A stretch of DNA of 64,000 nucleotides from Candida dubliniensis CD36 (taxonomy: Eukaryota; Ascomycota; Pichiomycetes; Serinales; Debaryomycetaceae), in NCBI RefSeq assembly GCF_000026945.1, contig NC_012862.1:736501-800500 (forward strand), written 5' to 3'. Positions 1 to 10,005 of the stretch are shown one piece after another (the first letter of the stretch is position 1; every line of letters begins with the position of its first letter). A model generated the notes under the pieces. That model ran no database searches. It was not told the DNA's origin and worked only from the letters and a program-made list of their open reading frames with translations. The position numbers were made by a program, and so were the translations under genes.

Positions 1-1
1 A

Positions 2-358
2 TTCAGAAGATTATGCATTAGTTTTGCCCAAAAGATGCATTCTTCTGAAATAAAATTGAGGATGTCATTATTGGGGGAAAATAAAATAAAAGTGAAGCCA
101 TTGAATGATAACAAAGCCATTGAGCAAGGTGCAACTTTTATATCCGAATTTTTCATATTCAGTGTTGCTGGTTCCTTAATTTTCTACGAAAGCTATAGAA
201 GTCGAAAGAAGGCAACCAATGAGCGAGATGCATTGGCAGATGACATAACACTGTTACAAAGTGAAATTGAAAAGATTAATAATAAGCTTGAGGATATTAA
301 TATCAAGTTGATTGATTATAAAGTTTCAGCATCATCCTCAGAAACCGCTCCTAAATAG
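2..358 (+). CDS. OPA3-like protein, 5'-truncated by the window edge
   Basis: The reading frame is open from base 2, so the first in-frame Met at 35 is probably internal and the true start lies outside the window. The visible part contains the OPA3 core: a basic segment, then KPLNDNKAIEQGATFISEF, then a hydrophobic stretch with the FSVAGSLIFYESYR pattern typical of OPA3 proteins (PLNE..A.ELGAE..GE...F.VAG...YEY.R). A C-terminal coiled-coil follows (about residues 65-95 counted from the Met). OPA3 proteins are small mitochondrial membrane-associated proteins linked to organelle morphology; the biochemical role is unsettled. Family assignment is from motif memory. The upstream end, including any targeting sequence, cannot be seen. 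Confidence 0.75.
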   Translation, partial: FRRLCISFAQKMHSSEIKLRMSLLGENKIKVKPLNDNKAIEQGATFISEFFIFSVAGSLIFYESYRSRKKATNERDALADDITLLQSEIEKINNKLEDINIKLIDYKVSASSSETAPK

Positions 359-656
359 AGGAGTCATGTACATATTTGTAAATAAATCTATAGCAAACAT
401 ATTCACGATATACATTACATTATACAATACAATATAAAAGGAAACAAAAAATAACAATAAGAATTGATACTAGAAAACTTATACAAAAATACAAATGTAA
501 TAAAAAGACACACCAATCAACCACCCACCCACCTGGTGGCATAAAAAAAGGAAAAACAAAATTCAAAACATTATAGTACAGCTTTTTTTAAAAAAAACAA
601 AAGGATAAACATAAGAACAATTTGAATCATTCCAATCAATCTTGTTCCATTTTGGT

Positions 657-1058
657 TTATTTTTGGCCCTTCTTCTTTTCAACTTTTAATAATAAGGCTT
701 TATTAATGTGAGGCAACACACCACCATAAGCGATAGTAGCTTTAATCAAATTGTCCAATTCCTCATCTCCTCTAATTGCCAATTGCAAATGTCTTGGTGT
801 GATTCTTTTGACCTTCAAGTCCTTGGCAGCATTACCAGCCAATTCCAAAACTTCTGCTGTTAAATATTCCAAAACGGCAGTCAAATAAATGGCAGCCTTG
901 GATCCAACACGAATTTTGTTTTGAACATTTCTTCTCAAATATCTCTTGACTCTTCCCACTGGGAATTGTAACCCTGCTCTAGCTGAATGTGATGTAGATG
1001 ATTTGGCGATTTCTGAGGATTTTCCTTTTCCTCCATGCACTTTTCCCTTCCCAGACAT
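657..1058 (-). CDS. HTZ1: Histone variant H2A.Z
   Basis: This 133-residue protein has the H2A fold sequence: [16 protein letters not shown], the [20 protein letters not shown] helix and [18 protein letters not shown]. Variant-specific features point to H2A.Z rather than canonical H2A: a Gly/Lys-rich N-terminus ([13 protein letters not shown]), the docking segment [12 protein letters not shown], and a short basic tail ending in KKKGQK. H2A.Z is deposited by SWR1-type complexes at promoter-flanking nucleosomes. The frame is open upstream to 1259, but that extension is a Phe/Lys homopolymer read through poly-A and poly-T tracts, so the start at 1058 was chosen. It lies about 220 bp from the NPR2 stop. 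Confidence 0.95.
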   Translation of the reverse strand: MSGKGKVHGGKGKSSEIAKSSTSHSARAGLQFPVGRVKRYLRRNVQNKIRVGSKAAIYLTAVLEYLTAEVLELAGNAAKDLKVKRITPRHLQLAIRGDEELDNLIKATIAYGGVLPHINKALLLKVEKKKGQK

Positions 1059-1278
1059 TATGTTTTGTTTTGTTTTTTTTTTAAGAAGTAGTGTTTGTTG
1101 TGGTTTCGTGAGAAAAGGAAAAAAAGAAAAAAAAAAAAAAAAAAAAGAAAATGATTTTGGTGAAAGTGCGAACTGTAAACAAACTAAATCGCAACAAAGA
1201 AGGAAAAAAAAAAAAAAAAAAATTATAATCAAATTTCGGGTTGAAATCAGCCAATGCACACTACCCCCTCCCCCATTT

Positions 1279-3246
1279 TTAACTGTTGACTATATTTACA
1301 GCACCAAAACTTTCAATTAATTGTTCCACTTCAGCTCTTGATTTGTTCAATTCGGTACAAATTGAATCAAATGATTGAAATCCTTTTAGCATTTTCAATA
1401 GGTTTGCCTTAATTCTATATTCTTCTTCATCGATTGCGTCTTCTTCAATATCACTATAATAGGAAGATGAAGATACTCGGGCTTTTCGTTCTGATATTGG
1501 AATCCTATTGTTTATAATATGACCATTTCCATGGAATTCTTCAATGCTACTATCGTCTTCATCATCGTAGTCACTGCTCTCATTCTCCAAGATCACATCA
1601 TTCGTAGAGAACCTTCGTAAATCATGCTTATCACTTTGGCTATAAGCAAAACTCACTTTTCTTTTAACGTCAGTTCTGAGAGTTTGCTCGTTCACTTTTG
1701 TTTTTAACAAATTATCGTTGTGGCCAATTGAGACAACTCTCTTGGGTTTTTTCCTTTTGAGATTTCTTAACAATTGATCATATTGGTCAGTGTCATTTCG
1801 CTCTATTGCTCCAGTAAATGAATTGAGTAAGGGATAAGTGTACACTCTGTATATTATTCCCCTTAAAACTCCAAAATTAATAAAACGTCTAATATCAATA
1901 TTTCCTAGTATTTTTTTATGTTGCAAGTACCATTCCTTAACTGTCTGGCCTTGGTTAAGCGATCGGTATAAATAAAACAACGTCGTCTTTGTAGGAACTT
2001 TGACATCAGCACCGATAGTCATGGGTGGTTTTGGTGATCTTGACAAATAACTATACTTTGTGTATGGAGAAACAGACGAAGTACCGTAAGAGGGTCGATA
2101 GTTATATGTTGGTGAATGTGCATCATTTCCAGGGTGTGGCGAGTGTATTTGAATAGGTGTGTTGACATGTGAGGTGTTATCCATACTGAAATCTGCGGAG
2201 ACCACGTAAGCTTGACATTCTTCGGCCATTTTCCCGTCATACTTTAAAAACTCCCCAATGTGATTGGTTGGAGCATATACATTACCAAACTGGAAAATAT
2301 CAATCACTTCAATACACTTGTAATGCATTAAATGTTGTATGCATTGTTTTGTTAACAAGTAGTTTGCATCAGCTAGCTCACTTATTTTCTTCACCGAATT
2401 TAGCCCATTGATATACGGTAGTATTTTGATCATTGTTGGATCCCAATTAACATCTACTAATGAATTCAACCTCACAGTTGCTATCGGCACCTGATACGCC
2501 TTGATATTTATTGGAGGTGGCAATATAGGAAATAGTTTGATATCCACAGAATTTGAGGTATCCAATGGTATACAACACTCTGAGTAATTATTCAAGTCTT
2601 GGTATATCTGTTGGATCAAAGATTCAATAGATGACAATGCAATTTTTTTAGTTTTTGCAAAACCTGGAGTGCTGATTGATGTGCCATTCTGCCCAGTTTG
2701 TGGGAGAAAATGATTCTCATTTCCCGCCTCATCAAAGGCTTCTCCAACTGCAGTATCTGGAGACAAAGAAGACGATATTAAAGCCTTGCCGCTTTTAATC
2801 ACTTTATCTTTGAAAAACGAATTGTCCTTGTCCAAACTACTTAACATAAAACTTTGCTCTTCTAGGACTTGAAACATTTGACCCATTCGCTTGATTGCAG
2901 ATTCATAAGGAGAAACGTCTCCCATGTCATACCTAAACACGAAGCAGAAATTAAAATTAAAAGAATTTCTGGCGTAATGAGAACTCTCCATACTCACAGG
3001 ATAACCAATGACCTTATACTTGTCAATTTTCAAGGATATTAGTCTGTTACATAATTGGGGTTTCGGTATGACATAATTCTTTATGGTGTCAAAATCAAAT
3101 AATCCACCATCCCTAATACTTGTCGAGAACCTTCCAGTCGAAATTGAATTTTCTGGAAACTGATGGACAATTTTAGTACCCTCGATAGGATGGAATACTG
3201 AATAAAAAATGGCCACAATGGGAATGAATCCATCTGATGTTTCCAT
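1279..3246 (-). CDS. NPR2: NPR2-family subunit of the SEACIT/GATOR1 complex
   Basis: This 655-residue protein begins [25 protein letters not shown], the NPR2/NPRL2 N-terminal longin-like start. It continues with the family blocks [27 protein letters not shown] and [12 protein letters not shown]. Later come the winged-helix-like region [45 protein letters not shown] and a C-terminal helical block. In yeast NPR2 with NPR3 and IML1 restrains TORC1 when amino acids are scarce, acting on the Gtr GTPases at the vacuole. Middle and C-terminal insertions are Ser- and Asp/Glu-rich (around residues 370-410 and 555-620) and look disordered. Length is close to yeast NPR2. The assignment is firm. Confidence 0.93.
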   Translation of the reverse strand: METSDGFIPIVAIFYSVFHPIEGTKIVHQFPENSISTGRFSTSIRDGGLFDFDTIKNYVIPKPQLCNRLISLKIDKYKVIGYPVSMESSHYARNSFNFNFCFVFRYDMGDVSPYESAIKRMGQMFQVLEEQSFMLSSLDKDNSFFKDKVIKSGKALISSSLSPDTAVGEAFDEAGNENHFLPQTGQNGTSISTPGFAKTKKIALSSIESLIQQIYQDLNNYSECCIPLDTSNSVDIKLFPILPPPINIKAYQVPIATVRLNSLVDVNWDPTMIKILPYINGLNSVKKISELADANYLLTKQCIQHLMHYKCIEVIDIFQFGNVYAPTNHIGEFLKYDGKMAEECQAYVVSADFSMDNTSHVNTPIQIHSPHPGNDAHSPTYNYRPSYGTSSVSPYTKYSYLSRSPKPPMTIGADVKVPTKTTLFYLYRSLNQGQTVKEWYLQHKKILGNIDIRRFINFGVLRGIIYRVYTYPLLNSFTGAIERNDTDQYDQLLRNLKRKKPKRVVSIGHNDNLLKTKVNEQTLRTDVKRKVSFAYSQSDKHDLRRFSTNDVILENESSDYDDEDDSSIEEFHGNGHIINNRIPISERKARVSSSSYYSDIEEDAIDEEEYRIKANLLKMLKGFQSFDSICTELNKSRAEVEQLIESFGAVNIVNS

Positions 3247-3674
3247 CGTAATACCATGTACGCAAGAATGATATGTCCAAGTATGCGATTATTATCGAAT
3301 GTAACATTTTTTTTTTTTTTTTAGTTCCTCCCCCCCTCCTTTACTGTTAGGTTTGTTTGGCCTTTTTGTTTCTTGCCACACACACTCTAACATGGCTTTC
3401 CTTAAATTGTAGCTTCAGAATGTTATGAAATCAAGAGTCGTTCCGAAAAGTTGTCGCTATGTAAATTAAAATCAAAACTACATCTCCTACTGCAATACAC
3501 TAAGTTTCTTAAATACACATTATACTCATGTAGACATTCTTGAGGTGGTTTTGTGGTGACAGTTGAGATATCACTGCAGAGAAGTGTCAATTCAAGTTTG
3601 CTCCAGCTAAAACTTTTGGCTTGTAAATATTGAGTAATGAGGATACCCTCAGTTGTTCATAATTTAGACAAATT
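3247..3674. other. Intergenic, NPR2 5' flank / MSL5 3' flank
   Basis: No gene is apparent. Near NPR2 the stretch holds a T run and pyrimidine-rich tracts (about 3308-3340). The rest is AT-rich with no RNA gene or repeat that I recognise. Confidence 0.6.
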
Positions 3675-5006
3675 TTACCTTGGAATATTTGAAGGTGGGG
3701 GTGGAGGTGGGGCAGTAGAAGAGCCAGAACCCTCGTTTTCTGTTGTTGAAGAAGCCTTTGAATTACTTTCAGTACCTGAAGAAAAATCAAATGCAAGTCG
3801 TACATGAGGAGGAGGAGGGGGAGGGGGTGGTGGTGGTGGGGGTACCTGTCCTATATTTAGACTCACACTAGTAGCAGAAGCAGAAGCAACTGGTGGTGGT
3901 GGTGGCGGCGGCGGAGGCGGTGGATGAACTTGTTTCAGGTTTTCTGTATTAGAAGAAGGAGGGATTGGTGGAGGAGGCGGTGGTGGTGGCGGTACATCAG
4001 TTCTGGCTTTCTTATTTGCTGTTTCATGTGTATTCTCAGCATTATCTTCAAATGGACGTTTCCCGGTATTCTGCTTACAATCTCTGGCAATGTGGCCAAT
4101 GTTGCTACATATTTTGCATACAATCTTTGTGATGTCCATTTGCTGCTGTTGCTTCTTCTGGTGAGCTTCTGGATCAAATGGTTTTGTTTCTCTCAAGGTC
4201 CCATTCAAAACAGCAAGCTCTTTCAACTGATCACGCTTCATAAAGTTCATCCCCTGTGGCGAATAAATGAGCTTGTCAATAATTTCATTAACTAATTTGA
4301 CTGCCTTAGAGATCTTGAGTGGAGAGTCTGCCGTTATCAAAACATGCAAGTCATCTTGAATGTCAGTTCCACCTTGCGATGAACCAAAGCCATCAGAACT
4401 CTTTCCTTCTTTGACAGATCCCTTACCTCTGATTTGCAACCGTGCCCCACTATCTTCTTGTAGTTTCTTCAATGTATTTCCTCTGGGGCCAATCAAGAAT
4501 CCAACAAAATTAATATCTGGATAGTCCTTCACTGGCACATATAACCTTTCGACAGTTCTGGATGGTCTGCGGTAGTTGGATGGAATCATATAGTTCTTTA
4601 TACTAGAAGCAGCCAATTCAACTAACTCATGCCTTTCCTTTTCCAATGCCTCTGTGATTCTCCGTTCTCTGGTATTGGTTCTATTACCATTCTTGTCGTA
4701 CTTTGGAGGTGGAGAAGGGTCTCTTTTGTAATGATCAGTCTCGTCCACCTTTGCAGAGGGTAATACATCGACTATTGACTTGTGTTGTTGCTTGGCCACA
4801 CTCAAAAAATTACTGATTTCTTCGACTCTAAAGTATCGTTGGTATGCATCCAATTGTTCTTGAGTAAGATGACCAGTAATCACAGTATCAAAAGATTGTG
4901 CCCCAAAATTGGCATATCTCTTTGGTTTTCCAGACCATTTTGTTTCACGTTTACGGCTAGGTGGTGGTCTAGCTGGTTGTCTTCCTCGATTTGACATTGC
5001 TTGCAA
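3675..5006 (-). CDS. MSL5: Branch-point binding protein (SF1/BBP)
   Basis: Four features identify BBP. They are the SPPP-containing linker followed by KYDKNGNRTNTRERR (about 98-116), a STAR-type KH domain (about 154-245) with NFVGFLIGPRGNTLKKLQ and the GPRG loop at 173-176, a QUA2-like helix (about 250-275), and one CCHC zinc knuckle (C297, C300, H305, C310). The C-terminus carries four polyproline blocks, as in proteins recognised by WW or SH3 domains. BBP binds the TACTAAC branch sequence in the commitment complex. S. cerevisiae Msl5 has two zinc knuckles; only the second-type knuckle is visible here, with a Gln-rich linker in place of the first. MSNRG at residue 4 (base 4997) is an equally plausible start. 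Confidence 0.93.
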   Translation of the reverse strand: MQAMSNRGRQPARPPPSRKRETKWSGKPKRYANFGAQSFDTVITGHLTQEQLDAYQRYFRVEEISNFLSVAKQQHKSIVDVLPSAKVDETDHYKRDPSPPPKYDKNGNRTNTRERRITEALEKERHELVELAASSIKNYMIPSNYRRPSRTVERLYVPVKDYPDINFVGFLIGPRGNTLKKLQEDSGARLQIRGKGSVKEGKSSDGFGSSQGGTDIQDDLHVLITADSPLKISKAVKLVNEIIDKLIYSPQGMNFMKRDQLKELAVLNGTLRETKPFDPEAHQKKQQQQMDITKIVCKICSNIGHIARDCKQNTGKRPFEDNAENTHETANKKARTDVPPPPPPPPPIPPSSNTENLKQVHPPPPPPPPPPPVASASATSVSLNIGQVPPPPPPPPPPPPHVRLAFDFSSGTESNSKASSTTENEGSGSSTAPPPPPPSNIPR

Positions 5007-5172
5007 AAATAAAAGGGTGTGAATAATAGATTAACGAAGAGCACTAAGGAGAACTGAAAAGTATCAATCAGAGTTAACCGATTCAATTTTTTTTTTCCCT
5101 CCCTCACTGACACCAACTTTTTTTTTATCCCCTTCTTCTACAGAAATTCATATTTTTACACAAGTCCAATAT

Positions 5173-5847
5173 CTATATTCTAGTGAATTTTAACACGCTC
5201 AATACTTCCCACCCAGCTTTTCTATTTATGACTACTTCAACATTCCAGCCTTTCAGCTGCATCACTGAGGCAACATTTTCTGGTTTATTCCTTGCGCAAA
5301 ATAGTATATAAGCAACACCACTCTTACTTAGAATATTATTCAAATTATTCAAAACCTTCCACGTGATAACCATGCCATCTTCCCCTCCAACCAAAGCTAA
5401 GTCTAGCCACACAGGATCGTTTTTAGTTTTTGGAATATCTGGAATCTCTGAGGATGGAACATATGGTGGATTAAATATAAGTAAATCGATTTCTTGCTCT
5501 TTAATGGCAGCAGTAAGATCCATTTGTGTCGAACCTAGTAGGCAAATTGAGCTTCCATCATCATTATTGTACTTTACTGTTTGTAAAACCGTTTTGCATG
5601 CATGTGGGTTAATATCTGTTGTTAAAAATATGCCGTTTTGAACTATATGTTTAGCAACAAATGCAGTGACTATTCCTGAACCAGTTCCAATTTCTGTAAC
5701 CAAAGGTATACCAGTTTTGAATTTACTTTGTAGGTAGTCCTTTTCTTTCTCAAAGCAGTCTAATAATAAAAATGAATCTTCAGAAGGTTCGTACACTTCT
5801 TCGTAGTCGATATTCTTTACTGTTGGAGTAGGCAACATATCTTGCAT
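5173..5847 (-). CDS. MTQ2: eRF1 glutamine methyltransferase
   Basis: A class I SAM-dependent methyltransferase of 224 residues. The SAM-binding motif I is EIGTGSG (52-58) and the catalytic HemK-type NPPY is at 126-129. The N-terminus PTPTVKNIDYEEVYEPSEDSFLLLDC closely matches yeast Mtq2 and human N6AMT1. With Trm112 the yeast enzyme methylates the Gln of the GGQ motif in release factor eRF1. Yeast Mtq2 begins at MLPTP, which corresponds to residue 4 here, so either ATG could be the start. The gene is divergent from RUB1, with about 190 bp between them. Confidence 0.93.
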   Translation of the reverse strand: MQDMLPTPTVKNIDYEEVYEPSEDSFLLLDCFEKEKDYLQSKFKTGIPLVTEIGTGSGIVTAFVAKHIVQNGIFLTTDINPHACKTVLQTVKYNNDDGSSICLLGSTQMDLTAAIKEQEIDLLIFNPPYVPSSEIPDIPKTKNDPVWLDLALVGGEDGMVITWKVLNNLNNILSKSGVAYILFCARNKPENVASVMQLKGWNVEVVINRKAGWEVLSVLKFTRI

Positions 5848-6040
5848 GAAACCATTTTGAAAGAAGGATGCAGAAAAGAGAGAAGAAAAAAAAAATGTGT
5901 TTCAAAGTTTACCTAATATTCCTGAGTTGTCTCAGCGCCAAAAAAAAAAAAAAATAGACTTAGAATAAACCAAACACCAAACTAATCAGTTGTTGTATTC
6001 CATTAACTGAAACCCCACGCCATCACTACTTTTACTGAAG

Positions 6041-6274
6041 ATGCAGATCAAAGTTAAGACTTTAACTGGACGTGACATGCCACTTGATGTTGAACCCCAA
6101 GATAAAATCATAAGAATTAAAGAAATGATGGAAGAAAAAGAAGGTATTTCACCAGCACAACAGAGACTAATCTTTAATGGTTCACAGTTGAATGACGATC
6201 AGACTGTTCAAGAGGCCGGTATCCAAGCAGGAGCTTCTTTACACTTGGTTTTAACTTTAAGAGGAGGTAATTAG
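6041..6274 (+). CDS. RUB1: Ubiquitin-like modifier Rub1 (NEDD8)
   Basis: The product is a complete ubiquitin fold of 77 residues beginning [13 protein letters not shown] and ending LTLRGGN. The single residue after GG must be removed by a hydrolase before conjugation, as in S. cerevisiae Rub1, which also ends GGN. It is distinguished from ubiquitin by substitutions across the protein, including [18 protein letters not shown] (about 24-41) and Thr at 72. Position 48 is Ser (NGSQL) instead of the Lys of ubiquitin, NEDD8 and yeast Rub1. Rub1 is attached to cullins to activate SCF-type ligases. A likely deconjugase of this modifier lies at the other end of the window (62861-63916). Confidence 0.93.
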   Translation: MQIKVKTLTGRDMPLDVEPQDKIIRIKEMMEEKEGISPAQQRLIFNGSQLNDDQTVQEAGIQAGASLHLVLTLRGGN

Positions 6275-6365
6275 AATTGTATATTGGTTTTGAATTCTAC
6301 ACGTTTCATTTTTTTTTTTTTTTATTATTTTATTTTATTTTATTTTATAACTTACCGAATCCCTA

Positions 6366-8477
6366 TTAGTTTTCTTGAGCCCATTTCTTAGCATTAGCCA
6401 AAAACTTGCTCATTTTACCAGGTAGTTTTTTGGTTTCGTCGTCTGGGAAAATATAATCGATATATTCTTCCTCGATAGAACCAACTGTTCTCCGTTTTCT
6501 TACAATTACAGGCAATCTTTTGGTGACTTTAGCCAAACTTTCGTCTGACCCATTAACCTCTTCAAAATCTCGCCAAGCTTCAATTATTACCAATCGACTA
6601 TCTTTGTCATCTTTATCTTTGAAAAAAGTCATAGCTTCTTCAAATATCTTTCTTGTGTTCTCAATTTGCAGCTCGTCCACTGTGGCTTCAAATTCTTCAT
6701 TGTTACCTTGTAAATATTCTTCCAATTGTTCGGGTGAGGGTATACTCGATTCAAATAAGGCAAAAGAAATCCAGTTATGAGCGGTCGGGTCCTTCTCTAA
6801 TAGAGCTCGGTAAAGTTCTCGGATCTTGTCGTATCGCATTTCTTCTTTATAAAATTCAACTGTTATCTCAAACAACCTTTGTAAATTAAAACTGGAACTA
6901 TATTCTGGATTTTCAGATAATTGGCATGCAGCAGATAGTATCAGTTCACATCTATCGTATTCTTCAATTGATGACTCAAACTCAACATACTTTTCAACAA
7001 CAAGTTCAGACAGTGAAGTTGTTGAAAGAGATATTTCTAGCCATTTTTGATAGAGCAACCTCACACGGTTCCAGTCTCCCAACTTTTTTTCAAAATCAAT
7101 GTAATATTTGAAAATCTTTGTTTTGGGCCTGTTTATGCTAGTTTGGCCAATTGCACGGCCCAAAATCTTTCGAGCTTTAGCCAATCCATCCTCGCTATTT
7201 CTTAATTCAAACTCAGAATATCCAATCCACACTTTTGCAAAAGTAAACAGCTTGTGAGGTATAACTTTTAAGCAATCATTCCATATTTTTCTCGCTGAGT
7301 CAGGGTCGTTATTTGTCATTTCCTCCCAAAACGCGTACCAAATCCAGAACATTATATATCGCCTCCATTTTATGCTTTTATGTTTATCATCAACAACATT
7401 TCCTGTCACTTTTTTAAATGCATTTTCTAGATCACTTTTGTTCAGACTATTTTGTAATAGTGTCATATATTTCCACCAGGAGTCATAATCATATGGGTCG
7501 TTTTGGATTTCTTCTTGATATTTTATTCTTCGCTTTAGCAAAACACTTTGCTCAATGGAGTCCTTGCTTCCAAAGGTTTTTTCAAACTCCACAAATGCAG
7601 TGTAAATTGAACTTTTGGTTTTATCTGAAATCTCCAATTTATTATTTTGATTGTCTAGTAGTAATTTGAAAATCTCATTTGCTCTACCCAGCTCCCCACA
7701 TGATACTTCCCAACTAGTCCAATTAGAAATTATGATGGCAACTTCGTCATCTTCCAGTTTATTCGAAAGTAATGTATCTACGGCCGATTCAAACACAGCT
7801 CGAATGGTCTTTACGTCGTCTCGATTGTTTTCCATTTCGTACTTGATCCATTTATACCATGTCCCTGCATTTGGGAATTCATAAACGTATTTCTTAAATA
7901 TTTCTCGGACATTCTCTTTTTCTTCATATCGTGCTTCAAAGTTTATATACGCATCCCAAGCAGAAGTGTCGGGATGCCAATCGAGCCATCTTTCAAATAT
8001 TACTCGCACCATTTGATAGTTTTTAAGCATTTCTTCTGTTTGCACATATAAAAACCATAGCTTATTAACTCTAGGTAAGGTATTGATGGCCCTTTCCATT
8101 AGATTTCTGGCATGGTTTATATTCTTGTGTGATAACTCGAGTTGAATATACTGTATCCAAAATGGTATGTGTTGGACATTTACATCTAAAGCCCTTTCCA
8201 ATATCGATCTTGCACGTGGAAAGTCATGGTTATTTTCGATTTCCCACTTGGCATAACGTGTCCATTGGCCTAGGTTTAGTCTATTTTTGTTGATATGTTG
8301 CTCGAACTCCTTTCTTTTGGTTTGTTGATAGGATTGTAATTCTTCAGTATCCTGGATTGTCTGTCGTGGTGTGGTGAATTTTGATTTACTCTTTTCAAAT
8401 GCCACATCAAGAATCTCTTTGCTTGTGACCTGGTGTTCTCTGGTTGATGATTCGTTCATTGGGCAAACAAACGACAA
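6366..8477 (-). CDS. CLF1: Pre-mRNA splicing factor Clf1/Syf3 (HAT repeats)
   Basis: The 703 residues are almost entirely HAT (half-TPR) repeats. The N-terminus contains NLGQWTRYAKWEIENN, RARSILERALDVNVQHIPFW and INHARNLMERAINTLPRVNKLW, near-identical in pattern to yeast Clf1 and metazoan Crooked-neck. The C-terminus has the family block with EEEYIDYIFPDDE followed by a KFLANAKKW-type end. Clf1 is a scaffold of the Prp19-associated complex that supports tri-snRNP addition and spliceosome activation. It is close to the yeast protein in length (about 690). The gene is convergent with RUB1, with only about 90 bp and a T run plus a TTTTA repeat tract between them. Confidence 0.94.
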   Translation of the reverse strand: MSFVCPMNESSTREHQVTSKEILDVAFEKSKSKFTTPRQTIQDTEELQSYQQTKRKEFEQHINKNRLNLGQWTRYAKWEIENNHDFPRARSILERALDVNVQHIPFWIQYIQLELSHKNINHARNLMERAINTLPRVNKLWFLYVQTEEMLKNYQMVRVIFERWLDWHPDTSAWDAYINFEARYEEKENVREIFKKYVYEFPNAGTWYKWIKYEMENNRDDVKTIRAVFESAVDTLLSNKLEDDEVAIIISNWTSWEVSCGELGRANEIFKLLLDNQNNKLEISDKTKSSIYTAFVEFEKTFGSKDSIEQSVLLKRRIKYQEEIQNDPYDYDSWWKYMTLLQNSLNKSDLENAFKKVTGNVVDDKHKSIKWRRYIMFWIWYAFWEEMTNNDPDSARKIWNDCLKVIPHKLFTFAKVWIGYSEFELRNSEDGLAKARKILGRAIGQTSINRPKTKIFKYYIDFEKKLGDWNRVRLLYQKWLEISLSTTSLSELVVEKYVEFESSIEEYDRCELILSAACQLSENPEYSSSFNLQRLFEITVEFYKEEMRYDKIRELYRALLEKDPTAHNWISFALFESSIPSPEQLEEYLQGNNEEFEATVDELQIENTRKIFEEAMTFFKDKDDKDSRLVIIEAWRDFEEVNGSDESLAKVTKRLPVIVRKRRTVGSIEEEYIDYIFPDDETKKLPGKMSKFLANAKKWAQEN

Positions 8478-8886
8478 ACACTACCAATATAATGAGATGA
8501 GTATAGAGGGTTGTTTATGGTTGACGCATCGGGCTAGTTTTTTTTTTTTTTTTTTTTCCTTTATCTTATTCAACTTTTTCTCCTGGCCGTTGGTTTAATA
8601 TTGTTTCAGTTCCACAGTATAGATTCAGTAAGAACTATGAGCTATGTAGTTGTCTACGTAGAGCTCTATAAACAAAAAAAACACCATCATGTGGTTTTGT
8701 TTACACATTGAATTGTTACCCTCTAGTCGTTATTTTTTCAGAAGTATAAATATAACATCAAAAGATGGTAATATACATTGGCTTGTGTTTTTCTTCTAAA
8801 CTATAGTATGTGGAATATATATAATTAACTATAAGCTAGTCATTCATGCATTCAATAGATTCTTCTTGATTTGGGATGCACTAGTT
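8478..8886. other. Intergenic, CLF1 promoter and 3' flank of the CX9C gene
   Basis: A T run occurs near 8538-8558. The remainder is AT-rich with no ORF or RNA gene that I can support. Confidence 0.6.
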
Positions 8887-9171
8887 TTATTCTCTTTTTA
8901 TCAAATCCAAATTCTCATATATGGTGTTTGAAGCTTTGTACAACTCAGAAGCAGTGACTCCGTTCTTGCTTGTTTCATTATCTTTTAACTGTTGTAACAT
9001 AAGTCTTACTTTCTCCTTTTCTTTTAATCCATGTAAGCATTCTTCATAATCTTCAAATACTGGTTTGCATTGTTTGACAGATGTAGTGTCAGCAGATGTC
9101 ACACACGACATCCACGATTGAAATTCATAAAAGCATCTTCTTGTACCTCCTGATCTTGAGTATGGTTGCAT
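8887..9171 (-). CDS. Twin-CX9C protein, probable complex I NDUFS5-type subunit
   Basis: A 94-residue protein with two CX9C motifs, C13-x9-C23 and C35-x9-C45. This is the signature of a coiled-coil-helix-coiled-coil-helix protein imported into the mitochondrial intermembrane space through Mia40. The spacing and surrounding residues (RCFYEFQSWMSC, then CKPVFEDYEECL) match the NDUFS5 / 15-kDa subunit of NADH:ubiquinone oxidoreductase, where the second motif reads CK.E.DDF.ECL. The C-terminal half is helical and charged. S. cerevisiae lacks complex I, so its presence fits a Candida-type mitochondrion. Other CX9C assembly factors cannot be excluded. Confidence 0.75.
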   Translation of the reverse strand: MQPYSRSGGTRRCFYEFQSWMSCVTSADTTSVKQCKPVFEDYEECLHGLKEKEKVRLMLQQLKDNETSKNGVTASELYKASNTIYENLDLIKRE

Positions 9172-9898
9172 GTTGTGAATTTAAAAGAAAAAAGTAGTAC
9201 TGGTGGATGGTGATTGTAAGTATCTATAGAAATGCACTCTTTTTCAGTTTGGATTAATATTCTGAAAAAGCTAATTGGCTCAACAGAAAAACAGAAAAAA
9301 AAAAATAGTGCTCCAACTATTAAGAATAATGTTGCACGCACGACCCTGGCCCCTCCATCTTTTCCATGTCTATAGAACCAATGAAAGTTATTGGGGGGAG
9401 GTGTAAGCTAATGGGCAGTTAGCAAGTTGTGGCTTAATATCGATGGTTTCAACAAAAATGAATTTGTCGGTTAACCAATTCATAATTTAGTGGCCAAATA
9501 GAAACAATGAGAACAGACACAATTCTCTGACAGAAATAGATCTACTTTATATTTATTGACTATATTTTATTCTGGTTGGTTGTTGACTATTGCAGTTTTC
9601 TTTGTTAGTCTTCAAGCACTACTATCTAGTTCTGGTAGGGTGTAGATAAGTTTTAGAATTGGTAGATTTGGTTTTGAAGACTTTTTTGTCAAAATTAATG
9701 CCAAATTTGAAAAATTTGTTTAGAAACATATTCAATGTATTTATTTGATATCTTGGAAACTGTAACAAAGTGCAAAGCTTGTTTGTATAAAAGTTCAAGC
9801 CGTGTAATCTTTGACACATAAGAAGTACTTGGTAAAAAGAATTTTTCAAGTAATGTAATTTATATCTAAAACCGAAAAATTTCAAACTCAACAAGTAG
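9172..9898. other. Intergenic between CX9C gene and tRNA-Glu
   Basis: No supported gene. A 94-residue frame and a 147-residue frame cross this area and the tRNA, but both are AT-rich accidental frames. The sequence just upstream of the tRNA has no LTR that I recognise. Confidence 0.5.
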
Positions 9899-9992
9899 TC
9901 CGATGTAGTGTAGTGGCTATCACGGTTCGCTTTCATTTCTTTCTGAGGAACAGAGCGCCGAGCAAACCGGGGTTCGATTCCCCGCATTGGAG
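9899..9992 (+). tRNA. tRNA-Glu (UUC) with a 22-nt intron
   Basis: The acceptor stem pairs TCCGATG (9899-9905) with CATTGGA (9985-9991), discriminator G at 9992. An A-box match (TAGTGTAGTGG) and a B-box match (GGTTCGATTCC) are present. The anticodon stem pairs GTTCG (9925-9929) with CGAGC (9959-9963). The loop reads CTTTCA, giving anticodon TTC at 9932-9934. One base 3' of the anticodon an intron of about 22 nt (about 9936-9957) interrupts the loop, at the canonical position 37/38. The T stem is CGGGG/CCCCG. The mature sequence closely resembles S. cerevisiae tRNA-Glu(UUC), which has no intron. The exact intron ends could shift by a base or two. Confidence 0.93.
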
Positions 9993-9993
9993 C

Positions 9994-10005
9994 TTTTATT
10001 TTTTT
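9994..10005 (+). terminator. RNA polymerase III terminator of tRNA-Glu
   Basis: Two T runs, four and seven bases, directly follow the tRNA 3' end, as expected for Pol III termination. Confidence 0.8.

Noticed and set aside
1059..1259. N-terminal extension of HTZ1 by 67 residues
   Set aside because: The extension is Phe/Lys homopolymer read through poly-A/T; the H2A.Z N-terminus MSGKGK begins at 1058.
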